The position numbers were made by a program, and so were the translations under genes. The notes beneath the pieces were generated by a model. The model was not told the DNA's origin and searched no databases. It saw only the letters and a list, made by a program, of their open reading frames with translations. Below, in pieces: positions 1-6,889 of a stretch of DNA of 11,157 nt (the stretch's first letter is position 1; each line of letters opens with the position of its first letter). This DNA is from an uncultured bacterium (GTDB lineage: Bacteria; Desulfobacterota; Binatia; HRBIN30), in the NCBI GenBank assembly GCA_937975525.1, contig CALJUJ010000561.1, positions 1 to 11,157 on the forward strand, written 5' to 3'.

Positions 1-666
1 GCTGGCCAGGTCGGCCCGGCACAGAATCGCAGCCGCCGCCCCGTCCGTCGTCGGACAGCAGTCGAAGAGGCCGAACGGCGATGCGATCATCGGCGCCGAG
101 AGAACCTTGTCCTCCGTCACTTCCATGCGCATGTGCGCCTTTTCGTTGCGAGCGCCGTTGTAGTGATTCTTGACCGCCACCTTCGCGAGCACGTCGCGGC
201 CGACGCCGAACGTGTGCATGTACCGCGTCGCCGCCAGGGCGAAGAGACCGGGCGCCGAGTTGCCCTTGGCGAGCAGCGGATGGCCGAAGCGCGGTAGGCC
301 GCGGCCGCCACGATCGCGCAGCTTTTCGGCCCCGAGCACCAGAACCACGTCGGCGGCCCCCGAGGCGATCGCCAGGCACCCGTTGCGGAACGCATCCGTG
401 CCGGTGGCACAGTAGTTCTCGACGCGAGTGATCGGCTTGTCGTAGAGCCGCAGCGCGTCACCGAGCGACACGGCCGCCTTGCCGCCGTTCGGCCCGGGCA
501 TGTACGTGCCGAGGTAGGCGGCGTCGATGTCTCCCGGCTCGACGCCTGCGTCCGAATACGCCGCGAACGCGGCATCGCAGATCAGCTCTTCGTAACTCCG
601 GTCGAAGAGCTCGCCGAACTTGGTGCAGCCGACCCCGACGACCGCCACTTGGTCCTTGATCGTCAT
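1..666 (-). CDS. SCP2-type thiolase / lipid-transfer-like acyl-CoA acyltransferase (C-terminus cut by window edge)
   Basis: The first 222 residues are visible; the end lies beyond the left edge. Thiolases of this class make or break the C-C bond of 3-ketoacyl-CoAs in the cytoplasm. The N-terminus (VAVVGVGCTKFGEL) is typical. Cys86 in VENYCATGTDA sits where the acyl-accepting nucleophile is expected, so the enzyme looks catalytically competent as far as seen. FDCCPTTDGAAAAIL (residues 201-215) matches the second conserved thiolase block; the C-terminal His and Cys motifs are out of view. ATG 666-664 overlaps the TGA of the upstream HMGCS-like/DUF35 gene as ATGA, and a GGAG at 675-678 lies 8 bases before it, so the start is secure and the two are translationally coupled. 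Known thiolases paired with DUF35 proteins form stable complexes; a partnership with the neighbour is therefore likely. Substrate unknown: biosynthetic, fatty/branched acid, steroid or aromatic degradation are all possible. Confidence 0.93.
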   Translation of the reverse strand, partial: MTIKDQVAVVGVGCTKFGELFDRSYEELICDAAFAAYSDAGVEPGDIDAAYLGTYMPGPNGGKAAVSLGDALRLYDKPITRVENYCATGTDAFRNGCLAIASGAADVVLVLGAEKLRDRGGRGLPRFGHPLLAKGNSAPGLFALAATRYMHTFGVGRDVLAKVAVKNHYNGARNEKAHMRMEVTEDKVLSAPMIASPFGLFDCCPTTDGAAAAILCRADLAS

Positions 667-2075
667 CCTGCTTGCTCCGTCCGCACCGGGCGGGCCTTCC
701 AATAGTAGTTGTGGTTGCCGCCGCCCTCGTGAAGGCGGCGATAGGTCAACACGACCGGCGAACCGATCTCGACCTCGGCCTCCTCGAAATCGGTCACCTG
801 AACATACACACGGCCGCCGCCTTCCAGATCGACGACCGCCATCGGCAACGGCAGCTCGACGTTGGCGATCAGGTGGTCGATCGTGAACGTGAAGATGGAG
901 CCGCGCTTGCCGAGCTTGTGCTCGACCGTGCGGTCGCGCGCCCCGCAGCGGATGCACACGCGAGCCTCGGGGTACTGCACCTCGCCGCACGCTTCGCAGC
1001 GGCTCCCGTAGAGGCGAACGTCCTGCTTGAGCTCTTTGTGCGCCAGCACGTTGTTGATGGCTTCGCCGGTCGCATCCACCGGGACCAGTCGGCGGTGTCG
1101 CAGATACCTCTCGTAGCTCGGCAGCGGCAACCCGGCCGCGACCCAGTTCGTCCACGGCGAAAGCGCACGCCTCGACGGGAGAGCGGATGTCGCCTTCAGC
1201 AACACCACATCGGCCCCTTCACCGTAGCCGGCGACGAGGATCCAGTCGCCCGGCTCGACCACGTCGAGGGCCGCACCCAGCGCCAACAGCGCATCGGCAC
1301 AGCCGGCAGAACCGATTGCCGCGACGATCGGCGCGACCAAGACCTTTGCCGCATCGACGCCGAGAGCCTTGCACAGGTCGGCCCCCGCCCGCGCATCGGG
1401 TGCGAAGGCAGCGACCTTTGCCAACTCGCCCGGGGGGATCCCGTGGCGCTCGAGGAGGTCGCGTGCCGCTTCGGCGACATCGCGTACATACCCGTAGGTA
1501 TTCGAGAATTTGCCCACGTAACCCTGAACGAAGCGTTGCTCGTCGGTGCGCCAGAGGTGCGTGAACTCCTCGGAAACGAAGGCGGCATCGACGATCTCGG
1601 CGATCACTGCGTCACTGCCGATGCGCACCGCGGCCGCAGCCCCACCGAGCAGCCCTTCGAGCTCCGAATCCGGCTCGGCGAGGCGACAATCGGAAGCGGC
1701 GACCACGACGTCGCGGCGGCCACCGGAGCGAACGGCGTGCGTCGCCGCTACGAGGGCGGAGACGCCGGCGCGAGCCGATCCGCCGAAATCGGCCGTCTGT
1801 GTCTGCCGCGGCAGGTCGCACGCGGTCGCGACGGCGCTGGCGATCTGCTTCTCGACGTACGGTCCGCTCGTCGAGGCGAAGTAGAGCGCATCCGGGAAAC
1901 GATCCTCGTCGAGACAGCCACTGGCAGCCTCGACGGCCATCGTCAGGGCGTCCTCGTCGTAGTTGGGGACCGCGATGGCGCCCGCCGTTTGGCGCTTGCC
2001 CCACGCCGCGGCGATAAGAGATCGTTCCAGGCGGTGGCGCGGTACGTAGAAGCTGTAGGCTGTTACTCCGACCAT
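663..2075 (-). CDS. HMG-CoA-synthase-like domain fused to DUF35 zinc-ribbon/OB-fold protein
   Basis: 470 residues. Residues 1-300 have the thiolase-superfamily fold of HMG-CoA synthases (start MVGVTAYSFYVPRHRL; tail GDWILVAGYGEGADVVLL). Residues 350-465 are a DUF35 module: a zinc ribbon with C360, C363, C374 and C377 (CEAC...CIRC), then an OB-fold (RGSIFTFTIDHL ... VQVTDFE). In archaeal thiolase/HMGCS/DUF35 complexes the DUF35 protein holds the two enzymes together and shares a CoA site; here HMGCS and DUF35 parts are one chain and the thiolase gene follows with an ATGA overlap. Oddity: where HMGCS has its Cys nucleophile (NAC-Y) this protein reads GSAR (Ala101), the Glu position reads Thr/Ser in FASTSGPY, and the FHxP histidine is replaced (AAFAPDAR). 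So HMG-CoA synthesis is unlikely; a scaffold or altered activity is more probable. ATG lies 9 bases after the previous stop; no clear Shine-Dalgarno. The fold is sure, the reaction is not. Confidence 0.9.
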   Translation of the reverse strand: MVGVTAYSFYVPRHRLERSLIAAAWGKRQTAGAIAVPNYDEDALTMAVEAASGCLDEDRFPDALYFASTSGPYVEKQIASAVATACDLPRQTQTADFGGSARAGVSALVAATHAVRSGGRRDVVVAASDCRLAEPDSELEGLLGGAAAAVRIGSDAVIAEIVDAAFVSEEFTHLWRTDEQRFVQGYVGKFSNTYGYVRDVAEAARDLLERHGIPPGELAKVAAFAPDARAGADLCKALGVDAAKVLVAPIVAAIGSAGCADALLALGAALDVVEPGDWILVAGYGEGADVVLLKATSALPSRRALSPWTNWVAAGLPLPSYERYLRHRRLVPVDATGEAINNVLAHKELKQDVRLYGSRCEACGEVQYPEARVCIRCGARDRTVEHKLGKRGSIFTFTIDHLIANVELPLPMAVVDLEGGGRVYVQVTDFEEAEVEIGSPVVLTYRRLHEGGGNHNYYWKARPVRTEQAG

Positions 2076-2084
2076 CGCCGCGTT

Positions 2085-4061
2085 CTAGCGCAGGCGGCGC
2101 ACGAGGAACCAGACCCAGCCGGGGAGGAAGACCCACAGCAGCCCCTTCGGCGAGCCCGAGGCGGCCGGCACGATCGCACACGATTCGCCCTCGACGCAGG
2201 GCTCGATCGAGCCCACGCATTTCGACGTGGGGGTCAGCGTTTGCGTGGGCGTCCGCGTCAACGTCGGCGTGATGCTCGGTGTCGGCGTCTCGGTCGGCGT
2301 CTGCGTCGGGCTCGGCGTAGCCGGAAGCGTTCCGGTCGGCGTCAGCGTCGGCGTCGAAGTGCGTGTGGGGCGCGGCGTCGGTCCGGTCGGCGTCGCCGTC
2401 GGCGATGCCGTGGCCGTCGGCGTGGCCGTCGGCGTCTCGGTCGGCGGCAACGTCGCGGTGCTGGTGTCGGCCGGCGTCGGCGTGAAGTCCGGGCAGCCGC
2501 AGCTGGCAGCGCACACGGTCCGGGCGATGTCGACGCACGTCTGGTCCCAGATTCCGGCACCCCCCTCGTCGAGCCCGCAACAGAACGGGTCGCCGCCCTG
2601 GCCCGGATCGCAGACGCACGCGGAGCAGGCGTCTACGGAACAGCTGGTCTCGTCGGGTCGGGATCGACAGCAGTCGGAAATCGGCGTCGCCGTGACGGTC
2701 GGAGTATTCGTGACCGTGGGGATCGGTGTCTCGGTCGGCGGATCGGTCGGGGTCGCCGTCGGGGTCGGGGTCACCGTATCCACCGGGGTGCGCGAGGGGG
2801 TCGGGGTGAGCGGAAGCGGCTGACTGCTCAGCAGGAACGTGAGCGACGCGCCGTCCCGATTGGCGACGACGAGATCGTCGCGGCCATCCCCATCGACGTC
2901 GGCGACGGCAAGCGCGCCCGCCCCCGCGCCGCCGCGGCAAACGTCCGGATCGACCGTACACATGCCGGGCACGAGGGTCATCGAACCGGTTCGGCCACCG
3001 GCGTACAGAGGCAAAGTCCCATCGCCGCGGTTGGCGACGAACAGGTCGAGGTCGGCATCGCCGGTGAACTCGCCCACGGCCAGCGCGCTCGGGTTTGGGC
3101 CGACGGCCGAGATGAAAGCCGTCTGATTGGGATCGAACGGCTCGAAAGGGTCATCGGCGATGCCGCGATGAAACGCCATAACGCCGTCGCCGCCCCCACC
3201 GACGATGGCGAGATCGGCGATCGTGTCGAATACGATCGCCTCGTTGGGGTCGTTGGGATCTTCCGGGTCGTCGCGGGCGATCCCGAGACTGCTGGCGACG
3301 ATGGCTGCAGGCGCATCGATCGAGTTGAAGGCGAAGGGCGTGGCCAATCGCAGGCTGCGGTCGGTCTCGGTGGGATCCTGCAGAAAGATCGAGATCTCGC
3401 CGAGCGAGGTCGCGGCGGCGATGTCGTCGAAGCTGTCGTCGTCGAGGTCGAGCACGACGATCGAGGTGACGGGCCCGGTGACCGGCAGGATCAGAATCTC
3501 CTCGGGCAGAAACGTCTCGCCGTAGAGGACCGTGATCGCGTCGCCGAACCCGCTGCCGACGATGATGTCCTGGCGTCCATCGCCGTCGACGTCGCCGATC
3601 GCGATCGAGGCGGGCGTAAAGCCGGTTTCGATCGTGTCGACGGCGTCGAATCCGCCGTCGCCATCGCCGCTCAGGATGTCGACGCCGTCGAGCGATGCCA
3701 CGGCCAAGTCGAGGCTGGTGTCGGCGTCGAGATTGCCCACCGCCACACCGCTGGGCGCCTCGCCCACCGCGAAACTCTCCGACGCCACGGCATTCTCGCA
3801 GTCGGCCCCCGCGAACCGCTCACGATCCGTCAGCAACACGGTGATTTGATCGTTTTCGGCATCGGCGACGGCGATGTCGGCGTTGCCGTTACGATCGAAG
3901 TCGCCGGTCGCAAGCGCAACCGGACGACCATCGATCTCGACCGAGCAGTTCGTGAATCCGTAGGTGGTCGGCCCGGCGCTGGATTCCGGCGGACTCGGCA
4001 GCGCGATCGCGACCACCAGCGCTACGGTGCTCGCCGCCAACAGCCAGGATCGGGCATTCAT
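2085..4061 (-). CDS. exported seven-bladed FG-GAP/VCBS propeller protein with 12-Cys module and MYXO-CTERM-like tail
   Basis: 658 residues. Order: signal peptide (1-29, hydrophobic LLAASTVALVVAIAL, SSAG cleavage region); seven FG-GAP/VCBS-type repeats (about 35-413), each with a Ca-binding-like DxDxDGxxD loop and a following IAVAD/LVVAN strand, e.g. GDFDRNGNADIAVAD, GDVDGDGRQDIIVGS, ADVDGDGRDDLVVAN; a Pro-Thr linker (417-460); a module with 12 cysteines (464-523) containing VCDP, DPFCC and WDQTCV; a longer Pro-Thr linker (527-613); and a tail with C628, a hydrophobic segment (641-654) and RRLR at the very end. Seven repeats fit one seven-bladed propeller. Blade 5 has lost its Ca motif and carries an acidic Pro/Asp insertion near 263-275. 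The start at 4061 is chosen because GGAGGAG lies 6 bases upstream and the ATG overlaps the previous TGA (ATGA); a longer frame to 4148 would bury the signal peptide. Probably cell-surface or outer-membrane anchored; ligand unknown. Confidence 0.9.
   Translation of the reverse strand: MNARSWLLAASTVALVVAIALPSPPESSAGPTTYGFTNCSVEIDGRPVALATGDFDRNGNADIAVADAENDQITVLLTDRERFAGADCENAVASESFAVGEAPSGVAVGNLDADTSLDLAVASLDGVDILSGDGDGGFDAVDTIETGFTPASIAIGDVDGDGRQDIIVGSGFGDAITVLYGETFLPEEILILPVTGPVTSIVVLDLDDDSFDDIAAATSLGEISIFLQDPTETDRSLRLATPFAFNSIDAPAAIVASSLGIARDDPEDPNDPNEAIVFDTIADLAIVGGGGDGVMAFHRGIADDPFEPFDPNQTAFISAVGPNPSALAVGEFTGDADLDLFVANRGDGTLPLYAGGRTGSMTLVPGMCTVDPDVCRGGAGAGALAVADVDGDGRDDLVVANRDGASLTFLLSSQPLPLTPTPSRTPVDTVTPTPTATPTDPPTETPIPTVTNTPTVTATPISDCCRSRPDETSCSVDACSACVCDPGQGGDPFCCGLDEGGAGIWDQTCVDIARTVCAASCGCPDFTPTPADTSTATLPPTETPTATPTATASPTATPTGPTPRPTRTSTPTLTPTGTLPATPSPTQTPTETPTPSITPTLTRTPTQTLTPTSKCVGSIEPCVEGESCAIVPAASGSPKGLLWVFLPGWVWFLVRRLR
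2088..2186 (-). other. tripartite C-terminal sorting signal (single-propeller protein)
   Basis: Residues 626-658: ESCAIVPAASGS, then a hydrophobic stretch LLWVFLPGWVWFLV, then RRLR as the last residues. This Cys, membrane helix, basic-end order is that of MYXO-CTERM-type signals, which are cut by a myxosortase-type intramembrane protease. No such protease is coded here. Confidence 0.65.
2223..2483 (-). repeat. degenerate hexanucleotide repeat coding the second Pro-Thr linker of the single-propeller protein
   Basis: On the plus strand the region is built from gtcggc/gtcggcgtc-like units; on the coding strand it reads as alternating Pro and Thr codons with Ala, Ser and Glu mixed in (residues 527-613). 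The flexible linker separates the 12-Cys module from the C-terminal tail and is probably a surface stalk, perhaps O-glycosylated. Units are imperfect, so it is an old repeat rather than a fresh microsatellite. Confidence 0.8.
2493..2672 (-). other. 12-cysteine module inside the single-propeller protein
   Basis: Residues 464-523 contain cysteines at 464, 465, 474, 479, 482, 484, 494, 495, 509, 517, 521 and 523, with CC, VCDP, DPFCC and WDQTCV patterns. I recall similar CC...DPxCC...WDxxCV...CxC modules in secreted proteins of Myxococcota and Planctomycetes but cannot name a family. The even number and density suggest six disulfides, made outside the cytoplasm. Confidence 0.7.
2682..2813 (-). 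repeat. Pro-Thr repeat linker between propeller and 12-Cys module
   Basis: Residues 417-460 of the single-propeller protein, alternating Pro/Thr (TPTPTATPTDPPTETP). The DNA is made of ggtcggggtc-like units in place of the ggcgtc units of the second linker, so the two linkers are not simple copies of one another at DNA level. Confidence 0.75.
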
Positions 4062-6820
4062 CGCAAGCTCCTCCGTAGCCATAGTGCGCCGAAAGCCCAC
4101 AAGAGCGGCCATGCGGCCGAAGACGGTCCTCTGGCCTCTAGCGCGCAACCTTCGCCGGACAGCGTGATCACGCCGCGCGCCGTCGATGTGGGAACCGGGG
4201 TCAGCGTTTCCGTGGGCCGTCGGGTGCGGGTCGGCGTCATGGTGATCGTCGGCGTGAACGAGCGGGTGGGCGTCGGCGACAACACCAGCGTCGGAGTCGA
4301 CGTCGGCGCCGGCGTCGGCGTCGCTGGCGGATCGGAACTGAGGAAGAAGACGATCCGTCCGTCGTCGTTGGCGACGAGAATGTCGTCGCGACCGTCGCCG
4401 TCGAGGTCGACGACTTCGATCGCCTGCGCCTCACCGGGACCCGACGACTCGGGTATCAGCGGCGCGCCGAACGCCCCGTCGTCCTGCCCCAGGTAGACGA
4501 CCACATCGTTGCCGCCAGCGGTGTCGAGCACGACGATGTCCGCCCGGGCGTCGCGGTCGATGTCGCCGCTGACGATGTCGCGGGGACCGCTGAGGGGGTC
4601 GCCGCCGTCGGCAAGCGCCGCACCCGAGCCGTAGCGCACACCGGTGCTGCCGCTCATCTGCCCCGGAAGGACGCGCACCTGCCCCGCCGCGGTCGTCCCG
4701 GCAACGCCCACGGCGAGGTCGGGCACGGAATCGGTCAGGTCGAACACCCGCGCGAGGATACCCCGGGGCGGCCCGCTGAGGCCGATCGGCGCCACGGCGG
4801 AGAACGCGCGATCGACGCTGGTGCAGTCCAGCGTCTCGTTCGGGTTCCGCAGGAACACGGACAGATCGTTCGTCTGCTCGCTCGCCACGACGAAATCAGC
4901 GCGGGCGTCGCGATTCAGGTCGGTGGCGACGACGCGGCTCGACTGCTTGCGGATGTTGTACGGGCACGACTCCAAGTCGAACGGAAACTCCCGGTCGGTC
5001 ACGCCGAGGAAGAAGAGGATGCTGGTGCCACCCGCGTCGGCGACGATGAGATCCGGGACGCCGTCGCGGTTGAAGTCCTCGACGGCCACCTCACGCGGGT
5101 CCGATCCGGCGGCGATCGTCGGTGCCTGCACGAATGCGCTGCGGGCGCCGGGACCGAAAAGCGTAGTCACCCCGTCGCGGCCGATGACGGCGAGGTCGGG
5201 ACGGCGGTCACGATCGAAGTCCGCCGCCACCAGGTCGACGGGCGCATTGATGCCCCGGATCGTCTGTCGCACGGTGAGATCGAGCTTGGGGCAGGTGTCC
5301 TCGCTGGTGGTGATCCCCGAGTCGAATGCGGAGAAGAAGACGACGACGCGGTTGCCGCTGAAGTCGGCGACCGCAACGTCTTGGCGGCCGTCGCGGTCGA
5401 AGTCAGCGACCGCCATGGCCACGGGGTCGATCTCGCTGGGAACGGAGCTGCGCAGGGTGATCTCGCAGCGCCCCAGCGGCAGCGTCGGGATCGGCGTGGG
5501 CGTCGCCGTGGGCCGCGGCGTGTTGGTTGGGGTCGGGGTCGCGGTCGGTCCCGTCGGGGTCGGCGTGGCGACCCCTCCCGGCGTCGTCGGCTGCGGCGTT
5601 TGCGCCCCGGCGGTGCTGGTGTTCAGGAAGATACCGATCGTCTGGCGGTCGCTACCGAGCGAGGCGATGTCGTCGAGCTCGTCGCCGTTCAGGCGGCCGG
5701 TTGCCACGGCGACCTGGGCCAGGTTCGGCAAGGCCAGCGACGGCAGGAAGTCGCCGGGTCGCCAGATGCCCGCTTCCAGCGGAGTGCCGGGAATCACCAA
5801 ATTGCAGATGTCGCTCGGTTGGCACAGCACGGACATCGGCTCTTGCTGGGCGACGTTGGCGTTGGTGACGACGATATCGACGCGGTTGTCGTTGTCGGCA
5901 TCGAACGTCGCCAGCGCGAAGGCTTCCTCACCGGCGGTTGCGGTCTCGGGTTCCTCGAAGGTACCACCCGCGTCTCCGCGCCCGAGGAACACGTACACCT
6001 CGAGGCCGAAGGAGCCGAGGTCTTCGCTCGCATCGACGACGAGCAGGTCGTCGACGGAGTCGCCATCGACGTCGGCCAGCTCGACCGCCGTCGGTTCCTG
6101 GCCTGCGTTGAGAAACGCCCCACGAGTGAACGTGCCATCGCCGTTCGAAAGGAACACGACGACCTGCTGGTCATCGCGATTGCTGACGACGATATCCGGG
6201 GTGGAATCGTCGTCGATCTCGCCGGCAGCAACGTCGAACGTCGTTCCATTCGAGCTCTGGGTGCGCAGCCCCTCGGGATTGAGCAGCTCGAGCGTGCCGT
6301 CGCCGGCGCTGCGCAGCGAGTAGATTCGACTGCCGCTGATGACGACGGCGTCGTCGATGGCGTCGTCGTCGAAGTCGAAGACGACGACGCCGCGGACGTC
6401 GGCCCCCACGGCCGTATCGCTGCGGCCGCCGGTGTCGAAGGTGCCGGTGCCGTCGCCGACGAAGACGCTGACGCTACCGGCGACCTGATTGACGGTGAGA
6501 ATGTCGACGTTGCCGTCGCGATTGAAGTCGCCGGTCGTCACCGCGACGGGTCCGGCGTCGGTGGGCACGACGTCGCCTCCCCCGAACGAGCCGTCGCCGG
6601 GGTTGAGGAAGACGATGAACTCATCGGCACCGCGATCGACGGCGATGAGGTCGTCGATGCCGTCTTCGTTGACGTCGGCGAGATGGATGACCTGCGGGCC
6701 GTCGCTGCCCAGCTGGCGGGAGAGGGTCGAGCGGGAGAACGCGATGGTTGCGGCGGCCTGCGCCGCCCCCAGACCGATCAAGGTCGCCGTCAGGACCGTG
6801 CGCAGACCGAGTCGAAGCAT
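4058..6820 (-). CDS. exported twin seven-bladed FG-GAP/VCBS propeller protein with MYXO-CTERM-like tail
   Basis: 920 residues. Signal peptide 1-24 (LRTVLTATLIGLGAAQAAA). Seven repeats (about 40-400), e.g. ADVNEDGIDDLIAVD, GDFNRDGNVDILTVN, ADVDGDSVDDLLVVD; a Pro-Thr linker (403-448); seven more repeats (about 465-829), e.g. ADFDRDGRQDVAVAD, EDFNRDGVPDLIVAD, VDLDGDGRDDILVAN; a second Pro-Thr linker (831-883); then GEGCALEARG, a hydrophobic segment (902-914) and RRSLR. The 7 + 7 count indicates two complete beta-propellers in tandem. Such Ca-loop propellers usually act in adhesion or binding; there is no catalytic motif. Cys892 before the hydrophobic stretch is where a MYXO-CTERM-type signal would be cut and modified. 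It starts 69 bases after dnaA; no Shine-Dalgarno precedes ATG 6820-6818, though a TTGACA lies just upstream. Its TGA overlaps the next gene's ATG, so both proteins are probably made together. Exact function and partner unknown. Confidence 0.9.
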   Translation of the reverse strand: MLRLGLRTVLTATLIGLGAAQAAATIAFSRSTLSRQLGSDGPQVIHLADVNEDGIDDLIAVDRGADEFIVFLNPGDGSFGGGDVVPTDAGPVAVTTGDFNRDGNVDILTVNQVAGSVSVFVGDGTGTFDTGGRSDTAVGADVRGVVVFDFDDDAIDDAVVISGSRIYSLRSAGDGTLELLNPEGLRTQSSNGTTFDVAAGEIDDDSTPDIVVSNRDDQQVVVFLSNGDGTFTRGAFLNAGQEPTAVELADVDGDSVDDLLVVDASEDLGSFGLEVYVFLGRGDAGGTFEEPETATAGEEAFALATFDADNDNRVDIVVTNANVAQQEPMSVLCQPSDICNLVIPGTPLEAGIWRPGDFLPSLALPNLAQVAVATGRLNGDELDDIASLGSDRQTIGIFLNTSTAGAQTPQPTTPGGVATPTPTGPTATPTPTNTPRPTATPTPIPTLPLGRCEITLRSSVPSEIDPVAMAVADFDRDGRQDVAVADFSGNRVVVFFSAFDSGITTSEDTCPKLDLTVRQTIRGINAPVDLVAADFDRDRRPDLAVIGRDGVTTLFGPGARSAFVQAPTIAAGSDPREVAVEDFNRDGVPDLIVADAGGTSILFFLGVTDREFPFDLESCPYNIRKQSSRVVATDLNRDARADFVVASEQTNDLSVFLRNPNETLDCTSVDRAFSAVAPIGLSGPPRGILARVFDLTDSVPDLAVGVAGTTAAGQVRVLPGQMSGSTGVRYGSGAALADGGDPLSGPRDIVSGDIDRDARADIVVLDTAGGNDVVVYLGQDDGAFGAPLIPESSGPGEAQAIEVVDLDGDGRDDILVANDDGRIVFFLSSDPPATPTPAPTSTPTLVLSPTPTRSFTPTITMTPTRTRRPTETLTPVPTSTARGVITLSGEGCALEARGPSSAAWPLLWAFGALWLRRSLR
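4061..4156 (-). other. tripartite C-terminal sorting signal (twin-propeller protein)
   Basis: Residues 889-920: GEGCALEARGPSS, hydrophobic AAWPLLWAFGALWL, then RRSLR. Same order as in the neighbour, with CA-Leu/Ile at the cysteine, so both proteins are probably handled by one sorting enzyme. Confidence 0.65.
4068..4074 (-). promoter_or_regulatory. strong ribosome binding site deciding the start of the single-propeller gene
   Basis: GGAGGAG on the minus strand, 6 bases before ATG 4061. It lies within the end of the twin-propeller gene and fixes the start at the ATGA overlap rather than at upstream in-frame codons. Confidence 0.85.
4172..4330 (-). repeat. Pro-Thr repeat linker before the C-terminal tail of the twin-propeller protein
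   Basis: Residues 831-883, PPATPTPAPTSTPT followed by more TPT-type units with several Arg (TRTRRPTETLTP). It plays the same stalk role as the long linker of the neighbouring protein, and its DNA shows the same gtcggcgtc-type units. Confidence 0.75.
5477..5614 (-). repeat. Pro-Thr repeat linker joining the two propellers
   Basis: Residues 403-448 of the twin-propeller protein (TPTPTGPTATPTPTNTP region). It divides the fourteen FG-GAP-type repeats exactly into seven and seven, which supports the reading of two independent propellers on a flexible hinge. Confidence 0.78.
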
Positions 6821-6828
6821 GAGCCCGC

Positions 6829-6857
6829 TTTGTTGCTGCCGGTGTCGGCTTTGTCAA
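6829..6857 (-). promoter_or_regulatory. possible sigma-70-like promoter for the propeller operon
   Basis: A perfect TTGACA (plus strand 6852-6857), an exact 17-base spacer and a poor -10 (AACAAA, plus strand 6829-6834, 3 of 6 matches). Transcription would begin at or within about 2 bases of the ATG at 6820, which agrees with the missing Shine-Dalgarno there and would give a leaderless mRNA. The weak -10 keeps this tentative. Confidence 0.3.
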
Positions 6858-6889
6858 TCACGACGCCGAACGGCGTACGCCAAGCCTCG

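Noticed and set aside
2223..2813. CRISPR array or satellite DNA, because of the regular short repeats.
   Set aside because: The repeats are degenerate 6-9-base units without spacers and stay in frame as Pro-Thr codons.
4062..4148. Longer N-terminus for the single-propeller gene.
   Set aside because: It would place 29 residues before the signal peptide and ignore the strong ribosome site at 4068-4074.
672..4496. A very long open frame on the plus strand (over 1,200 codons).
   Set aside because: It lies antisense to four well-supported minus-strand genes; its protein is Arg/Gly-rich low-complexity sequence with no domain. It is a by-product of GC-rich third positions.
6863..6876. Palindrome acgccgaacggcgt between dnaA and the propeller gene as a terminator.
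   Set aside because: The stem is only 5 base pairs and no T-run follows in either direction.
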